Shown: positions 44,180 to 53,073, counted from the first letter of the stretch. The stretch: DNA of 58,192 bases from Thermogemmatispora sp. (GCF_019683635.1 NZ_JADGIA010000006.1:1-58192), one strand, 5' to 3'. A program made the numbers and translations. Notes: a model not told the origin generated them from the sequence alone.

Positions 44180-45373
44180 ATGGCAGAAGCGTTGAAAGAC
44201 AGAGATGCTTCGCCGGAACCAGGCGCTCAAGAGAAAGTTCAGCCGGGTTATCTTGGCCCGACGCCTCCGCCCGGTCGCCCGCCGGCCAAAGGGCAACGTA
44301 TCTATGTAGAGCGACCGGAGCAGTTGCTCGACGCTGTCGAGATCTTACGCACGGCCCCCATCATTGGAGTCGATGCCGAGTTTGTCCAGGGTCGCTCGCG
44401 GCTCCTGGGCGAGAATGGTCCTTCTCATCGCCTGGCTCTGCTGCAGTTGGCGATCGATGGCCAGTGCTTTGTGATCGATGCCTGGCGCCTCGCTGATCTC
44501 TCCCCTCTGGCGGTGGTCACCGAGAATGCGGAGATCAGTATTCTGCTGCATGGGGCAGGGGCTGATCTGCACGTGATGGCCGAGCGCGGTCTGAATGTGG
44601 CGCACTATTTTGATCTGGAGGCCGCAAGCCGCTCGATCTTCGGCCAGAACGAGTCGTCACTGGCGGCGATGTTGCAGCGGGCCTTTGGCATCCATCTTGA
44701 TAAGAGCCTGCAGCGCACCGATTGGGCGAGGCGTCCGCTGCCGCCGGCGATGGTGGCCTATGCGGCGCGGGACGCTGAGATGACGCTGGCTCTCTACTAC
44801 TGGCTCGATGAGCACTATCACGATATACTGGTGCTTCATGAGTACGTTGGCGAGCTGGAACCAGTCGCCGACTGGATTGAGCCATTTCTGCGCGGGTCGT
44901 CGTCGCTGCCCGCCGAGCTGGCGGTGGCCGAGGCGCGCGCGAAGGGGCTATTGAGCGAGGAGCAGATCTACGCCGATTGCCGCGCTGCTCTGCTGAGCCT
45001 GCGCCATCCCATGCGCCGCAGCCGGCTCCTGCGCCTGATCGCCGATCTCTCGCTGACCGGCCTGGCGCCCGAGCTGGAAGCCTTGCTCAAGGCGCCGACC
45101 TCCGACGAACGCGCCGCCGCCGCGCGGGCTTTGGGCCGCTTGGGGCACCAGAGCAGCCGCGAGGCGATTCGTTCCCTGTTGCAGGACCCTGTCTATGATG
45201 TGCGCAAGGCTGCGCAATCTGCCCTGCGTACCCTCAATTCGTCTCCTCGTCCGTTGACCGCGCAGCCGACCCGCCTCACCGATGGCGCCCGCAGTTGGAC
45301 GATCGGCGAGAGCGACGATACGGCCAACGACAGCGATTGGAAGGCCCGCCTCCGCTCACTTATGGATGAGTGA
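44180..45373 (+). CDS. RNase D-type 3'-5' exonuclease fused to HEAT repeats
   Basis: ATG 44180 is chosen because it lies downstream of the -10 box; the SD is weak. The 397-residue product has a DEDDy exonuclease domain. Exo I is GVDAEFVQGRS (about 64), Exo II is LHGAGADLHVM (about 126), and Exo III is VAYAARDAEMTLALYYWLDEHY with the D...Y pattern (about 192). RNase D trims tRNA 3' ends. Instead of an HRDC domain, the C-terminus from about 280 carries HEAT-like repeats (RRSRLLRLIADLSLTGLAPELEALLKAP, then RAAAARALGRLG and VYDVRKAAQSALRTL). It overlaps the convergent PTPS gene by 14 bp. Confidence 0.85.
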   Translation: MAEALKDRDASPEPGAQEKVQPGYLGPTPPPGRPPAKGQRIYVERPEQLLDAVEILRTAPIIGVDAEFVQGRSRLLGENGPSHRLALLQLAIDGQCFVIDAWRLADLSPLAVVTENAEISILLHGAGADLHVMAERGLNVAHYFDLEAASRSIFGQNESSLAAMLQRAFGIHLDKSLQRTDWARRPLPPAMVAYAARDAEMTLALYYWLDEHYHDILVLHEYVGELEPVADWIEPFLRGSSSLPAELAVAEARAKGLLSEEQIYADCRAALLSLRHPMRRSRLLRLIADLSLTGLAPELEALLKAPTSDERAAAARALGRLGHQSSREAIRSLLQDPVYDVRKAAQSALRTLNSSPRPLTAQPTRLTDGARSWTIGESDDTANDSDWKARLRSLMDE

Positions 45374-45794
45374 GTGGGTGGCGCTCGCCTCGATAGCTGG
45401 CGCTGTTGTTATCTGTCTCGATGAGCCTGACCTCGTAGAGCAGGCCCGGCGGAAGGGCCGCTTCCAGCCGCTCCCAGAACTTGATGACCAGATTCTCCGT
45501 GGTGGGAATGCTCTCGCGCAGCCAGGGCACGTCGTAATTGAGATGGCGATGGTCGACCTGGTCAACGATTTCGCGGTGCATGATCTCGCGCAACTCGGCC
45601 AGGTTCATGAGCATGCCCGTGCGTGGGTCTGGCTCGCCTCGCAGGGTGACCTCCAGAGTGTAGTTATGCCCGTGCCCGTTGGGATTGGCGCATTTGCCGT
45701 ACAGTTCCCAGTTTTCGCGCTCGCTGAGGGCCTCGCTCCAGAGTCGATGCGAGGCGCTGAAGCTGGCGCGACGTGTTAAGTAGACCGTTGCCAT
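45360..45794 (-). CDS. 6-pyruvoyl-tetrahydropterin synthase-like enzyme
   Basis: A 144-residue T-fold enzyme. The zinc ligands are in SASHRL (about 14) and NGHGHNYTLEVTLRG (about 39-53), with the catalytic cysteine in YGKCANPNGHGHNY. From there DPRTGMLMNLAELREIM, VDHRHLNYDVPWL and PTTENLVIKFWERLE match the animal PTPS sequence closely, more than bacterial QueD. It may make a pteridine such as tetrahydrobiopterin. An SDR gene 147 bp upstream could supply a sepiapterin-reductase-like step. A role in queuosine synthesis as QueD remains possible. It overlaps the RNase D gene end by 14 bp. Confidence 0.86.
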   Translation of the reverse strand: MATVYLTRRASFSASHRLWSEALSERENWELYGKCANPNGHGHNYTLEVTLRGEPDPRTGMLMNLAELREIMHREIVDQVDHRHLNYDVPWLRESIPTTENLVIKFWERLEAALPPGLLYEVRLIETDNNSASYRGERHPLTHP

Positions 45795-45941
45795 AATCCC
45801 GTCTTGTCTCCCGTCTTGTCCACTCACTGGCCGACTGCTGGTAGATGAGGGACGGCCAGCTACCTGTCGGCTCGTCTCTTGTGACTGGTTCCTCTTGCTC
45901 TGCTTGCCTCCCTCGGCTGACTGGCTCTCTCAGCTCGCTCG

Positions 45942-46655
45942 CTAGGCGTTGCTGTAGATCTCCAGGTTGGTGCCGCTGAGCATGCGCCCGCTGTCGTCGG
46001 CCAGGAAAAGCAGGATCTCGGCCATGTCCTCTGCGCTCATGCCGGGCTTGAGGTGCGGTGCAGCCTGGCGCAGCATGTCGGTGTCAACTGCCCCTGGACT
46101 GACGGCGCAGACGCGGATGTTGTGGCCTTTTCCTTCCAGTGCCAGGATCTCGGTCAGGCTGGCGACACCTGCTTTGGAAACGTTGTAGGCGCTCAGGCCG
46201 GGGAATTTTTCGACGCCCTTGACTCCCGAGAGCGATGAGATGTTGATGATCACCCCCTGGCCCTGCTCGGCCATCAGGCGGAAGGCCGCCCGGCAGCACA
46301 GGAAGGTACCGCGCAGGTTGACGCCCAGAACACGGTCCCAGGTGGCCGTGTCCATTTCGCGAAAGGAGCGTACGGCCACGATGCCAGCGCTGTTGATGAG
46401 AATGTCAACGCGCCCGTAGTGGGCGCGGGCCTGCTGAAAGAGGTGCTCGACATCTTCTTCGCGAGCAACGTCTCCTGCGATGGCAAGAACCCGGCCCCCC
46501 TGGCGCTCGACGAGGGCGCGCGTCTCGTCGAGATGCTCTGGTGTGCGGCTGAACAGGACAAGAGAGGCTCCCTCACGCGCGAAGCGCTCGGCGGTGGCGC
46601 GCCCAATGCCCCGGCCTGCTCCGGTGATGACGGCGACACGATCTTTGATGCTCAT
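45942..46655 (-). CDS. Short-chain dehydrogenase/reductase
   Basis: A 237-residue SDR. The cofactor motif is TGAGRGIG (about 11-18), the active site is NAG (about 88), then ISSLSG and YNVSK, and the SPGAVDTDM end is normal. It is NAD(P)H dependent; the substrate is unknown. It lies immediately upstream of the PTPS-like gene on the same strand. The promoter box sits only eight bases before the ATG, so translation should start at the mRNA 5' end without an SD. Confidence 0.9.
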   Translation of the reverse strand: MSIKDRVAVITGAGRGIGRATAERFAREGASLVLFSRTPEHLDETRALVERQGGRVLAIAGDVAREEDVEHLFQQARAHYGRVDILINSAGIVAVRSFREMDTATWDRVLGVNLRGTFLCCRAAFRLMAEQGQGVIINISSLSGVKGVEKFPGLSAYNVSKAGVASLTEILALEGKGHNIRVCAVSPGAVDTDMLRQAAPHLKPGMSAEDMAEILLFLADDSGRMLSGTNLEIYSNA

Positions 46656-46662
46656 GTTCGGA

Positions 46663-46671
46663 ATTATAGCA
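46663..46671 (-). promoter_or_regulatory. SDR promoter -10 (TGCTATAAT), leaderless
   Basis: On the minus strand TGCTATAAT is followed by TCCGAAC and then ATG, so the expected start of transcription coincides with the start codon. There is no SD in that stretch. Confidence 0.7.
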
Positions 46672-46914
46672 AAGGTGGGCAGGCTTTTTCATGCTCTCCC
46701 GTTGTGGCTCTGCCGGGCCGGAGAGAGCTGGTGACGGCGCCGCCAGAAAGGGGGATTTGACAGCGACCAGGCTTGTGGCGCACAATGCTCCTGATGAGGG
46801 CGAGCGCGCGGGGAGGGACGGCTGAGGCTGGGTGTGACAGGGTGGGTGCGGCCTTGCTGGCGGAGGTTGTGAGACTTGCTCTCGTTTTTGGAGGAGGCTA
46901 AGGTAGCGAAGACG

Positions 46915-48186
46915 ATGCGACTGGCGCTGATTGCTCCCTGGGTGGTGGTGCCACCGATCATCGGTGGGCTACAGATCCGCTTTCATCAGCTTCAGTCTCT
47001 GCTGGCGCGCCTGGCAGGTGCGCAGGGGCTGGCCGTCTGGGACCTGCGCGAGGGCGGCCCGGTCTCGTTGGAGGAGCCGCCGCTCTCCGATCCGCGACGT
47101 CCCGAGCTGGCGGCTTTTGTGCCACCGCACGGCGTCCGCGCACTGGGGCTGCGCCTGCGCCATCTGTGGCCGGGCTATGTGGCTCCCTCGCTGGCTGACC
47201 AGCGCCGGCGCTTGCTGGAATGGCTTGCGCAGCAGCAGGCGACGCATGTTGTGCTGGTTCATCCCTATGCCAGCGAGCTGGCGCCGATTCTGAAGCGACG
47301 TGGGCTGCACGTCTTTATCGATTGCCATAATGTTGAAAGCGAGCTGGCGCTGCAGCTGGCAGAACTGGCCGGCTCAGCGCGCGAGGCAGAGGAGGCGCGG
47401 CTGCGCCATCTGGTCTTTCGTCGGCGTGAGCGCCGCTGCTTCCCGGCTGCCGATGAGGTCTGGCTGCCGTCGGAGGAAGATGTCTGCCGTCAGCAGCAGG
47501 TGTGTGGTACCGGCGCGAGGCTGCGGCTGCGCGTTGTGCCGAACGCTCTCGATCTGCGTCAATATGAGCCGCCGCGGGCGCGGGCGCCGGAGGCTACCGA
47601 GGCTGGAGCGGAAGCCGAGGCCGAAGCGGAGGAGATGCTGGATATCGTCTATCCGGCGGAGTTCGGCTATGGTCCCAATGTGGAGGCGGCGGCCCTGCTG
47701 AGCGAGCGCATTCTACCCGCCGTGCGTCGTCGCTGTCCGCGGGCGCGCCTTGTGCTGGTTGGGCGCGATCGCTATGGGCTGGTGGCCTGTCTGCGCCGTG
47801 AGCCGGAGGTCGTCGTCACTGATACCGTTCCTGATGTGCGTCCCTATCTGGCGCGGGCGGCGGTTGTGCCGGTGCCGCTGCGGCATGGTTCGGGCACCCG
47901 TTACAAGATCCTGGAGGCTCTGGCGCTGGAGCGGGCCGTGGTCACGACGCCGCGCGGAGCCGAGGGCCTGGCCCTGCGCGATGGTGAGCATGGGCTTGTG
48001 CGCGAGCTGGGGGACTTCGACGAGGCCATTGTGACCCTGCTGCGCGATCGGCAGCTGGCGCGTCAGCTTGGGCGCAACGGGCGGCGCCTGGTTGAAGAGC
48101 GCTATTCCTGGGAGGCCCTTGTGCCACTGCTGCGTGCGGCTCTGGAGGGAAGCGGGCGGACGTCGGGGCAGGACGGTGCTTGTTGA
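46915..48186 (+). CDS. GT4-family glycosyltransferase
   Basis: ATG 46915 (MRLALIAPWVVVPPIIGG) has AAGG at 11 bases; the upstream TTG 46876 is less likely. The 423-residue product has a GT-B fold with VIPIGG-like N-terminal loop and a C-terminal VPVPLRHGSGTRYKILEALALERAVVTTPRGAEGL, typical of GT4. A 40-residue Ala/Glu-rich insert (EATEAGAEAEAEAEEM) sits near 225. No sugar transporter or export genes adjoin it. The donor is unknown. Confidence 0.87.
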   Translation: MRLALIAPWVVVPPIIGGLQIRFHQLQSLLARLAGAQGLAVWDLREGGPVSLEEPPLSDPRRPELAAFVPPHGVRALGLRLRHLWPGYVAPSLADQRRRLLEWLAQQQATHVVLVHPYASELAPILKRRGLHVFIDCHNVESELALQLAELAGSAREAEEARLRHLVFRRRERRCFPAADEVWLPSEEDVCRQQQVCGTGARLRLRVVPNALDLRQYEPPRARAPEATEAGAEAEAEAEEMLDIVYPAEFGYGPNVEAAALLSERILPAVRRRCPRARLVLVGRDRYGLVACLRREPEVVVTDTVPDVRPYLARAAVVPVPLRHGSGTRYKILEALALERAVVTTPRGAEGLALRDGEHGLVRELGDFDEAIVTLLRDRQLARQLGRNGRRLVEERYSWEALVPLLRAALEGSGRTSGQDGAC

Positions 48187-48200
48187 AATGACTTGGCATC

Positions 48201-48209
48201 TGTTATAAT
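48201..48209 (+). promoter_or_regulatory. Extended -10 TGTTATAAT before DUF4388 gene
   Basis: TGT-TATAAT lies about 150 bases before ATG 48358. Confidence 0.5.
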
Positions 48210-48357
48210 GCATCAAGTGTACTCTCCGCAGCAGCAAACGGAGATTGGGACGCTGAGGCACTGGCTGGCTAGCTGACAGGCAGAGAGACGGACGGGCCTG
48301 GCCGCGGATGACGATAGGACAGGTGGCGAGGAGGCAAGTCCCATTCGAGGGAGAACT

Positions 48358-49623
48358 ATGACGACGAATACCAGACTCTTGCAGGGGTCGCTGAGAGATT
48401 TCGGGCTGGTTGAAATTCTGCAGATGATGGAGCTGGGGTCGGCGACGGGTGCCTTGCACTTGAAGCACGAGCAGGGGCGGGTCGGTATTCTCTATTTCAG
48501 CGATGGCAAGATCGCCAACTGCTCTGAGCTTGATCCTTGCGCGCTGACGCTGGGCGACGTGCTCCAGCAATTGGGGATGGCCACCTATCAGGAGGTGGAG
48601 TTTGCCTTTAACCAGCAGCTGCAGGACGCTTTCGGGCGCCGCATTGGCGAGCGCCTGATTGCCATGCGCGTCATTAATGAGCAGCAGCTCTACGAGGCCC
48701 TGCGTACGAAAGCGCTCTGGACGGCGCGCGAGCTGGCCCTCTGGCGTGAAGGCACCTATGAGTTCATTACGAGTCCCAAGAAGCAGGCTTTTCTGCCCTA
48801 TGGAGAGCAGCCGCTCGACCTGGAGATTGTGCGCGTGACGATGGAGATGGTGCGCTATGCGGATGAGTGGGAGCAGCTCAAGCTCTATCTGCCCAATGGG
48901 ATGCGCACCGTGCTTCAGCTGGTGCCGGCGATTCCCTACCCGCTCAGCTTCAACGGGCGCGTGATCGAGGTGCTGCAGCGGGTGGCGATCCATCGCTGGG
49001 TGCGCAAGGTCGCCACCGGCCTGCGCCGGCCCGAGTTGGAGGTGGCGCGCGATCTGGCGACGCTCGTGCAGCAGCGGCTGATCGTTCCTTTGGCCGAGGA
49101 GCCGCATCCACCCTCACGCGGCGCGCGGACGGTCCGCCTGCCTGGCCCCGCCGAACGGATGCGTATGGAGAGCTTCGAGCTGCTGAATCTGATCAGCCGC
49201 ATGGAGCAGGATTGGTATAAGCGCAAGAGTCCGGTCGAGCAGTTGCCGGCCCTGGTGCACTATATTAACTGGACGATGGAGGCCCTGGCCGAGACCTGCC
49301 GTGCCAATGGGACCGATCTGGACCCCAATACGCTGGAGGCCCTGCTAACGCGCGAGCATCTGCGCTATATGGGGAACTATAAGTTCATTATCCAGAATAA
49401 TCGCATCGAGGTGGAGAATTTCACGGCCCTCTGCCATGAGGTGCTCCACGGTGATCTGCAGCGCTCCAAGGAGTTCTACGAGGAAGCGCTCTCGGTGCTC
49501 TCGCGCATCTTGCGCGTGATCTTTGAGACGATTAACTCGCGCGTGGCCTCGCTCTATGAACGACTGGAGAATCAAGAGGTCTGGGAAGCCTTCTTCTCGC
49601 TCTTTGAGCCGCCTCAGAACTGA
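48358..49623 (+). CDS. DUF4388/PatA N-terminal-type regulatory protein
   Basis: A 421-residue soluble protein. The first ~110 residues match the DUF4388 domain (GSLRDFGLVEILQMMELGSATGALHLKHEQGRVGILYFSDGKIANC), seen in PatA-like proteins and fused to response regulators. The rest (about 150-421) is helical and of unknown family, with repeated E-rich segments. DUF4388 is linked to signalling and motility control. No receiver domain is present here. It lies downstream of a GT4 gene, with its own promoter. Confidence 0.85.
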   Translation: MTTNTRLLQGSLRDFGLVEILQMMELGSATGALHLKHEQGRVGILYFSDGKIANCSELDPCALTLGDVLQQLGMATYQEVEFAFNQQLQDAFGRRIGERLIAMRVINEQQLYEALRTKALWTARELALWREGTYEFITSPKKQAFLPYGEQPLDLEIVRVTMEMVRYADEWEQLKLYLPNGMRTVLQLVPAIPYPLSFNGRVIEVLQRVAIHRWVRKVATGLRRPELEVARDLATLVQQRLIVPLAEEPHPPSRGARTVRLPGPAERMRMESFELLNLISRMEQDWYKRKSPVEQLPALVHYINWTMEALAETCRANGTDLDPNTLEALLTREHLRYMGNYKFIIQNNRIEVENFTALCHEVLHGDLQRSKEFYEEALSVLSRILRVIFETINSRVASLYERLENQEVWEAFFSLFEPPQN

Positions 49624-49785
49624 GCCTGAGCCGCGCTGGCCTGGGGAAGAGAGCGACAGAGAAGGGCAGCGGCGCGGCGGAGCAGGCGCTGCTCGTCGTC
49701 CAGGACCGGCGTGATCCGGTTCGCTTCCTGGAGCCGCCAGGCCGCTGCCCTGTGATTGGGCTTGTTCGCTGTAGAGGAGGGAAAG

Positions 49786-51282
49786 CTATTCGTAGACAAC
49801 GGCGACGGTCTTGACCTCGCTGTAGTCGGCGACGGCGTCAGGCCCTAGCTCGCGGTGACCGTTGCCGCTGGCCTTCATTCCTCCAAAGGGCATGTGGATC
49901 TCCGAGCGGGTGGTGGGGGCGTTGACGTAGATCAACCCAGACTGAATGTCGCGCATAGCACGGAAAGTGTAGTGTGTGCTGCGCGTGAAGATGGCCGTCG
50001 AGAGGCCGTAGATCGTGCTGTTGGCGACGGCGACGGCCTCTTCGTAGGAAGCCACCGGGATGATGGAGACGAAGGGACCGAAGATCTCTTCGCGGGCGAT
50101 ACGCATCTCGGGCTGCACCTCACCGAAGATGGTCGGCTGATAAAAGGCCCCATCGCTGTATTCTCCCTCACGCAGCGGATTGCCCCCGTACAGAAGCCTG
50201 GCCCCTTCACGCTTGCCCAGCTCGGTGTATTCGTGCACTGCCTGCACGCGCCCCCGGTTGACGAGCGGCCCCATGTCGATATCTTCGCGCAGGCCATCGC
50301 CGATGCGCAGGCTGGCGGCGGCTTCGATGAGGCGCTCGCTAAATTCGGAGACGACGGCGCGGTGGACGATGACGCGGCTGGTCGCCGTGCAGCGCTGGCC
50401 GGTGGTGCCGAAGGCTCCCAGAGCGACGCTGGCGACGGCACGCGGCAGGTCGGCGTCCTCCAGCACGATGACCGCGTTCTTGCCGCCCAGCTCCAGCGCG
50501 CAGCGGCGCAGGTCGCGACCGCATAGCTCTGCAACGCGTCGTCCGACTTCGGTCGAGCCGGTCAGGGAGATCATATTGACGTCGGGATGGCTGGCCAGGG
50601 CTTCGCCCAGGGTGCCACCAGGCCCGGTGACGACGTTGAAGAGGCCGTCGGGAAGACCAGCTTCCTGCAGGATCTGGGCCAGTTTGAGGGCCAGCAGGGG
50701 GGTGTCGCTGGCGGGTTTCAGGACAACGGCATTGCCAGCCTGCAGGGCGGGAAAGGTTTTCCAGGCGGGAATGGCTAGAGGGAAGTTCCAGGGGGTAATA
50801 AGACCAACGACGCCTAGCGGCTGGCGCACGGTCAGATAGAGCTTGCCACGCTGGACCGAGGGGACGGTCTCGCCTTCGGCGCGCCAGCCGTCGCTGGCGA
50901 TGTAACGGGCGACATCGATAGCCGTCTGAACTTCTCCCCGCGCCTCGTTGAGGATCTTGCCCATCTCGCGCGTCATGAGGACCGCCAGCTCTTCCTGACG
51001 CGTCTCCAGGATCTGAGCCGCCCGCAGCAGGATCGCGGCGCGCTGGGGCGCAGGTGTGGCCGCCCAGGCGGGTTGCGCCTGACGCGCGGCGCGCACGGCC
51101 TCATCAAGGTCAGCGACGCTCGATTGCTGGTAGTAGCCAATGATTTCGGAGAAATGGGCCGGGTTGGTGCTGACAAAGGTGGCCCCGCTCGCCGAGGGGC
51201 GCCACTGGCCGCCGATGAAGTTATAGAAGACCGGCGGCTCGCTGCGCGCCGGAACGTCTGTCTGGACGTGTGGCTGTGTCAT
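49786..51282 (-). CDS. Aldehyde dehydrogenase family protein
   Basis: A 498-residue NAD(P)-dependent aldehyde dehydrogenase. The cofactor segment is VGLITPWNFPLAIPAWKTFPALQAGNAVVLKPASDTPLLALKLA. The catalytic Glu is in ELGGKNAVIV, and the nucleophile Cys is in FGTTGQRCTATSR. GSTEVGRRV and EEIFGPFVSII are normal. It resembles alpha-ketoglutarate-semialdehyde and related dehydrogenases; the true substrate is unknown. ATG 51282 (GAGGAG at 11 bases) is preferred over GTG 51294. The promoter box is at 51424. Confidence 0.94.
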   Translation of the reverse strand: MTQPHVQTDVPARSEPPVFYNFIGGQWRPSASGATFVSTNPAHFSEIIGYYQQSSVADLDEAVRAARQAQPAWAATPAPQRAAILLRAAQILETRQEELAVLMTREMGKILNEARGEVQTAIDVARYIASDGWRAEGETVPSVQRGKLYLTVRQPLGVVGLITPWNFPLAIPAWKTFPALQAGNAVVLKPASDTPLLALKLAQILQEAGLPDGLFNVVTGPGGTLGEALASHPDVNMISLTGSTEVGRRVAELCGRDLRRCALELGGKNAVIVLEDADLPRAVASVALGAFGTTGQRCTATSRVIVHRAVVSEFSERLIEAAASLRIGDGLREDIDMGPLVNRGRVQAVHEYTELGKREGARLLYGGNPLREGEYSDGAFYQPTIFGEVQPEMRIAREEIFGPFVSIIPVASYEEAVAVANSTIYGLSTAIFTRSTHYTFRAMRDIQSGLIYVNAPTTRSEIHMPFGGMKASGNGHRELGPDAVADYSEVKTVAVVYE

Positions 51283-51423
51283 AGAAAAGGTCACTCCTCG
51301 CTGAGAATCGTCACATTCACGTCATCCTGTGAAAACAGCACGGGATCGGCTTTGATCAGCGGCTGGGGCTGCTGACTGCTCGCGGCTGGCGCTGGCCGGC
51401 CTGGCCGCGGGCAGCCGATCCTC

Positions 51424-51432
51424 ATTATAGCA
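51424..51432 (-). promoter_or_regulatory. Extended -10 TGCTATAAT for aldehyde dehydrogenase
   Basis: The minus strand reads TGCTATAAT, about 140 bases before the start. Confidence 0.55.
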
Positions 51433-51664
51433 TACCAGCTCCTGTGCTTCTGATCTGAACGAGCCAGCCACTGCTGAGCCAGGCCAACCTGCTCGCACCT
51501 TGACCCAGGCTGCTCGTCTGACCTAGATTCTCTACGTGTGAATGGTCTGCATAGTTCGGAGGAGGGACCGACCTGGTCTGCAGGCCGAGGGAGGCTACGC
51601 TGACGTCCCCGCGTCTCGGAGGGCGGTCGCTCTTCTGTGAAAGAGAACGAAAGGAAACACGCGC

Positions 51665-52195
51665 ATGAGCGGAGCAAACACTGCGGAGCAGCGAGGCAAA
51701 GTGCAGGTCGGTGACCTGGCGCCAGACTTCACTCTGCCCGATCAGGCAGGTCGTCCGGTCAGCCTTCACGACTTCATCGGCAAGTCTGTTGTTGTCCTCT
51801 ACTTCTATCCCAAGGACAATACACCCGGCTGTACCACAGAGGCGATCTGCTTCCGCGATAGCTATGTGGTCTTTAAGCAGGCGGGGGCTGAAGTCATCGG
51901 CATTAGCTCGGACTCGACCGAGTCGCATGAGCAGTTTGCCAATCAGCATCGGCTGCCCTTCATCCTGCTGAGCGACCAGGGGGCTGCCGTACGCAAGCGC
52001 TATGGGGTACCGACAACGCTCGGCCTGCTGCCGGGGCGCGTGACCTATATTATCGACAAGCGCGGTGTGGTGCGCCACATCTTCTCATCGCAGTTCAACC
52101 CCGAGAAGCATGTTGAGGAGGCCCTGAACATCGTGCGGACCTTGCAAGAAGAGGAAGGGGCCGGTACCTCGCAGGCTCCTGCCGGGGAGGGCTGA
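51665..52195 (+). CDS. Peroxiredoxin of the BCP/PrxQ type
   Basis: A 176-residue thioredoxin-fold peroxidase. YFYPKDNTPGCTTEAICFRDS holds the peroxidatic cysteine (Cys56). In typical PrxQ the resolving cysteine is five residues later (GCTxxAC); here that place is Ile and the Cys is one residue further (Cys62). The remaining VGDLAPDFTLPDQAGRPVSL and GVPTTLGLLPGRVTYIIDKRGVV match the family. It would reduce hydroperoxides. ATG 51665 follows AAAGGAAA. Confidence 0.92.
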   Translation: MSGANTAEQRGKVQVGDLAPDFTLPDQAGRPVSLHDFIGKSVVVLYFYPKDNTPGCTTEAICFRDSYVVFKQAGAEVIGISSDSTESHEQFANQHRLPFILLSDQGAAVRKRYGVPTTLGLLPGRVTYIIDKRGVVRHIFSSQFNPEKHVEEALNIVRTLQEEEGAGTSQAPAGEG

Positions 52196-52430
52196 GAGCA
52201 AACCTGAGCTGAGCGCTGGCAGCCCTCAGCCCTACGGGCAAGCCAGCGACAGCGGGATTCCGATCACCGGCGCCGGTCGCAGGAACGGACAAAAGAGAGC
52301 GCGGCCCGGCCTTCTCTCTCTGCTCCTGCTCCGGCGAACCAGAGCAGGTGGTTGGGGGAGGAAGCCGGGTCGCGCTTTGTACTGGGCGTGCGTGCACCCA
52401 CATCGAAGGCGATGAGGATGAGGGGAGAGC

Positions 52431-52730
52431 TTAGGCCGTCTCGATGGTTGGGCTGCCGCTGCTTGGCTCGGCGCGCGGCTGCTCCGCGGCGGGAGCCGAC
52501 TCGCTGCTGTAGTCGCCCTCCTGAGCTGGACGCTTGAAGACATAGTAGGCCGAGGTTGAGGTCAGGGGCTGAATGCCCACCAGCTCCCAGCCTTCGCGGC
52601 CCAGGCTGCTCAGATAGCGGCGCACGAAGGCGCTGCGTCGCTCGTTGCCGATCAGCGTCTCCAGACCTTCGCAGGAGATGCGCCCACGGGTATCAATATA
52701 AGCGACCTTATAGGCCCACTGCTGTGGCAT
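52431..52730 (-). CDS. DUF4177-like small protein
   Basis: A 99-residue protein. WAYKVAYIDTRGRIS, LSSLGREGWELVGIQPLTSTSAYYVFKRP and a Ser/Glu/Pro-rich tail match the DUF4177 pattern (a beta-rich domain ending LxxxGxEGWELVxI). The function is unknown. A tetranucleotide repeat region (52751-52783) lies just upstream of its start. Confidence 0.75.
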   Translation of the reverse strand: MPQQWAYKVAYIDTRGRISCEGLETLIGNERRSAFVRRYLSSLGREGWELVGIQPLTSTSAYYVFKRPAQEGDYSSESAPAAEQPRAEPSSGSPTIETA

Positions 52731-52750
52731 AGCGCTGACTTACTCCTTTC

Positions 52751-52783
52751 AGCTCGCTCGCTAACTTGCTCGCTTGCTCGCTG
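52751..52783. repeat. GCTC/GCTT tetranucleotide tract
   Basis: AGCTCGCTCGCTAACTTGCTCGCTTGCTCGCT sits just upstream of the DUF4177-like gene start on the minus strand. Confidence 0.75.
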
Positions 52784-52913
52784 GACCGCAGCCTGGATGG
52801 CTGAGGAAAGACCAGGCCAGGCGCAACGGGCGCGGGGTCGATGGGGCCTTGCCCTCTGTCTGGCTCTTCTGCTAAGCAAAGGACAGGGCAGGTGTGCGAC
52901 CCGTGGTAGTCGA

Positions 52914-53073
52914 ACCATGCCGGACCCTTGAAGCCACATCCGGTGGCTTCCCTGGCGCCGGGCAGGCCGATCTGACGCCTCGCACGCTTCTGTCAGAGAG
53001 TACGGCCTGCCCGCCAGACACCGGGGCCTGCCGGGTTCCACAATGCAACAGGCTCCGGGCAGGGGGGCATGGT
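52914..53073. ncRNA. Candidate structured RNA (long rod)
   Basis: A rod-like fold between two minus-strand genes. Nested pairs on the plus strand are ACCATGCC (52914-52921) with GGCATGGT (53066-53073), CCGGTG (52940-52945) with CACCGG (53019-53024), CTGGC (52952-52956) with GCCAG (53013-53017), GGGCAGGCCG (52960-52969) with CGGCCTGCCC (53003-53012), and TCTGAC (52971-52976) with GTCAGA (52992-52997). A side hairpin CCTGCC/GGCAGG lies at 53027-53063. I could not match it to SRP, RNase P, 6S or tmRNA. The transcribed strand is unknown, so I leave it unassigned. Confidence 0.4.

Noticed and set aside
47713-49107. Minus-strand 464-residue frame
   Set aside because: Spans two well-supported genes on the other strand; no recognisable domain.
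52898-52925. tRNA-like T-arm on the minus strand (GGTTCGACTACC)
   Set aside because: The T-loop look is good but the flanking stem pairs only three bases and no acceptor, anticodon or D-arm can be built around it.
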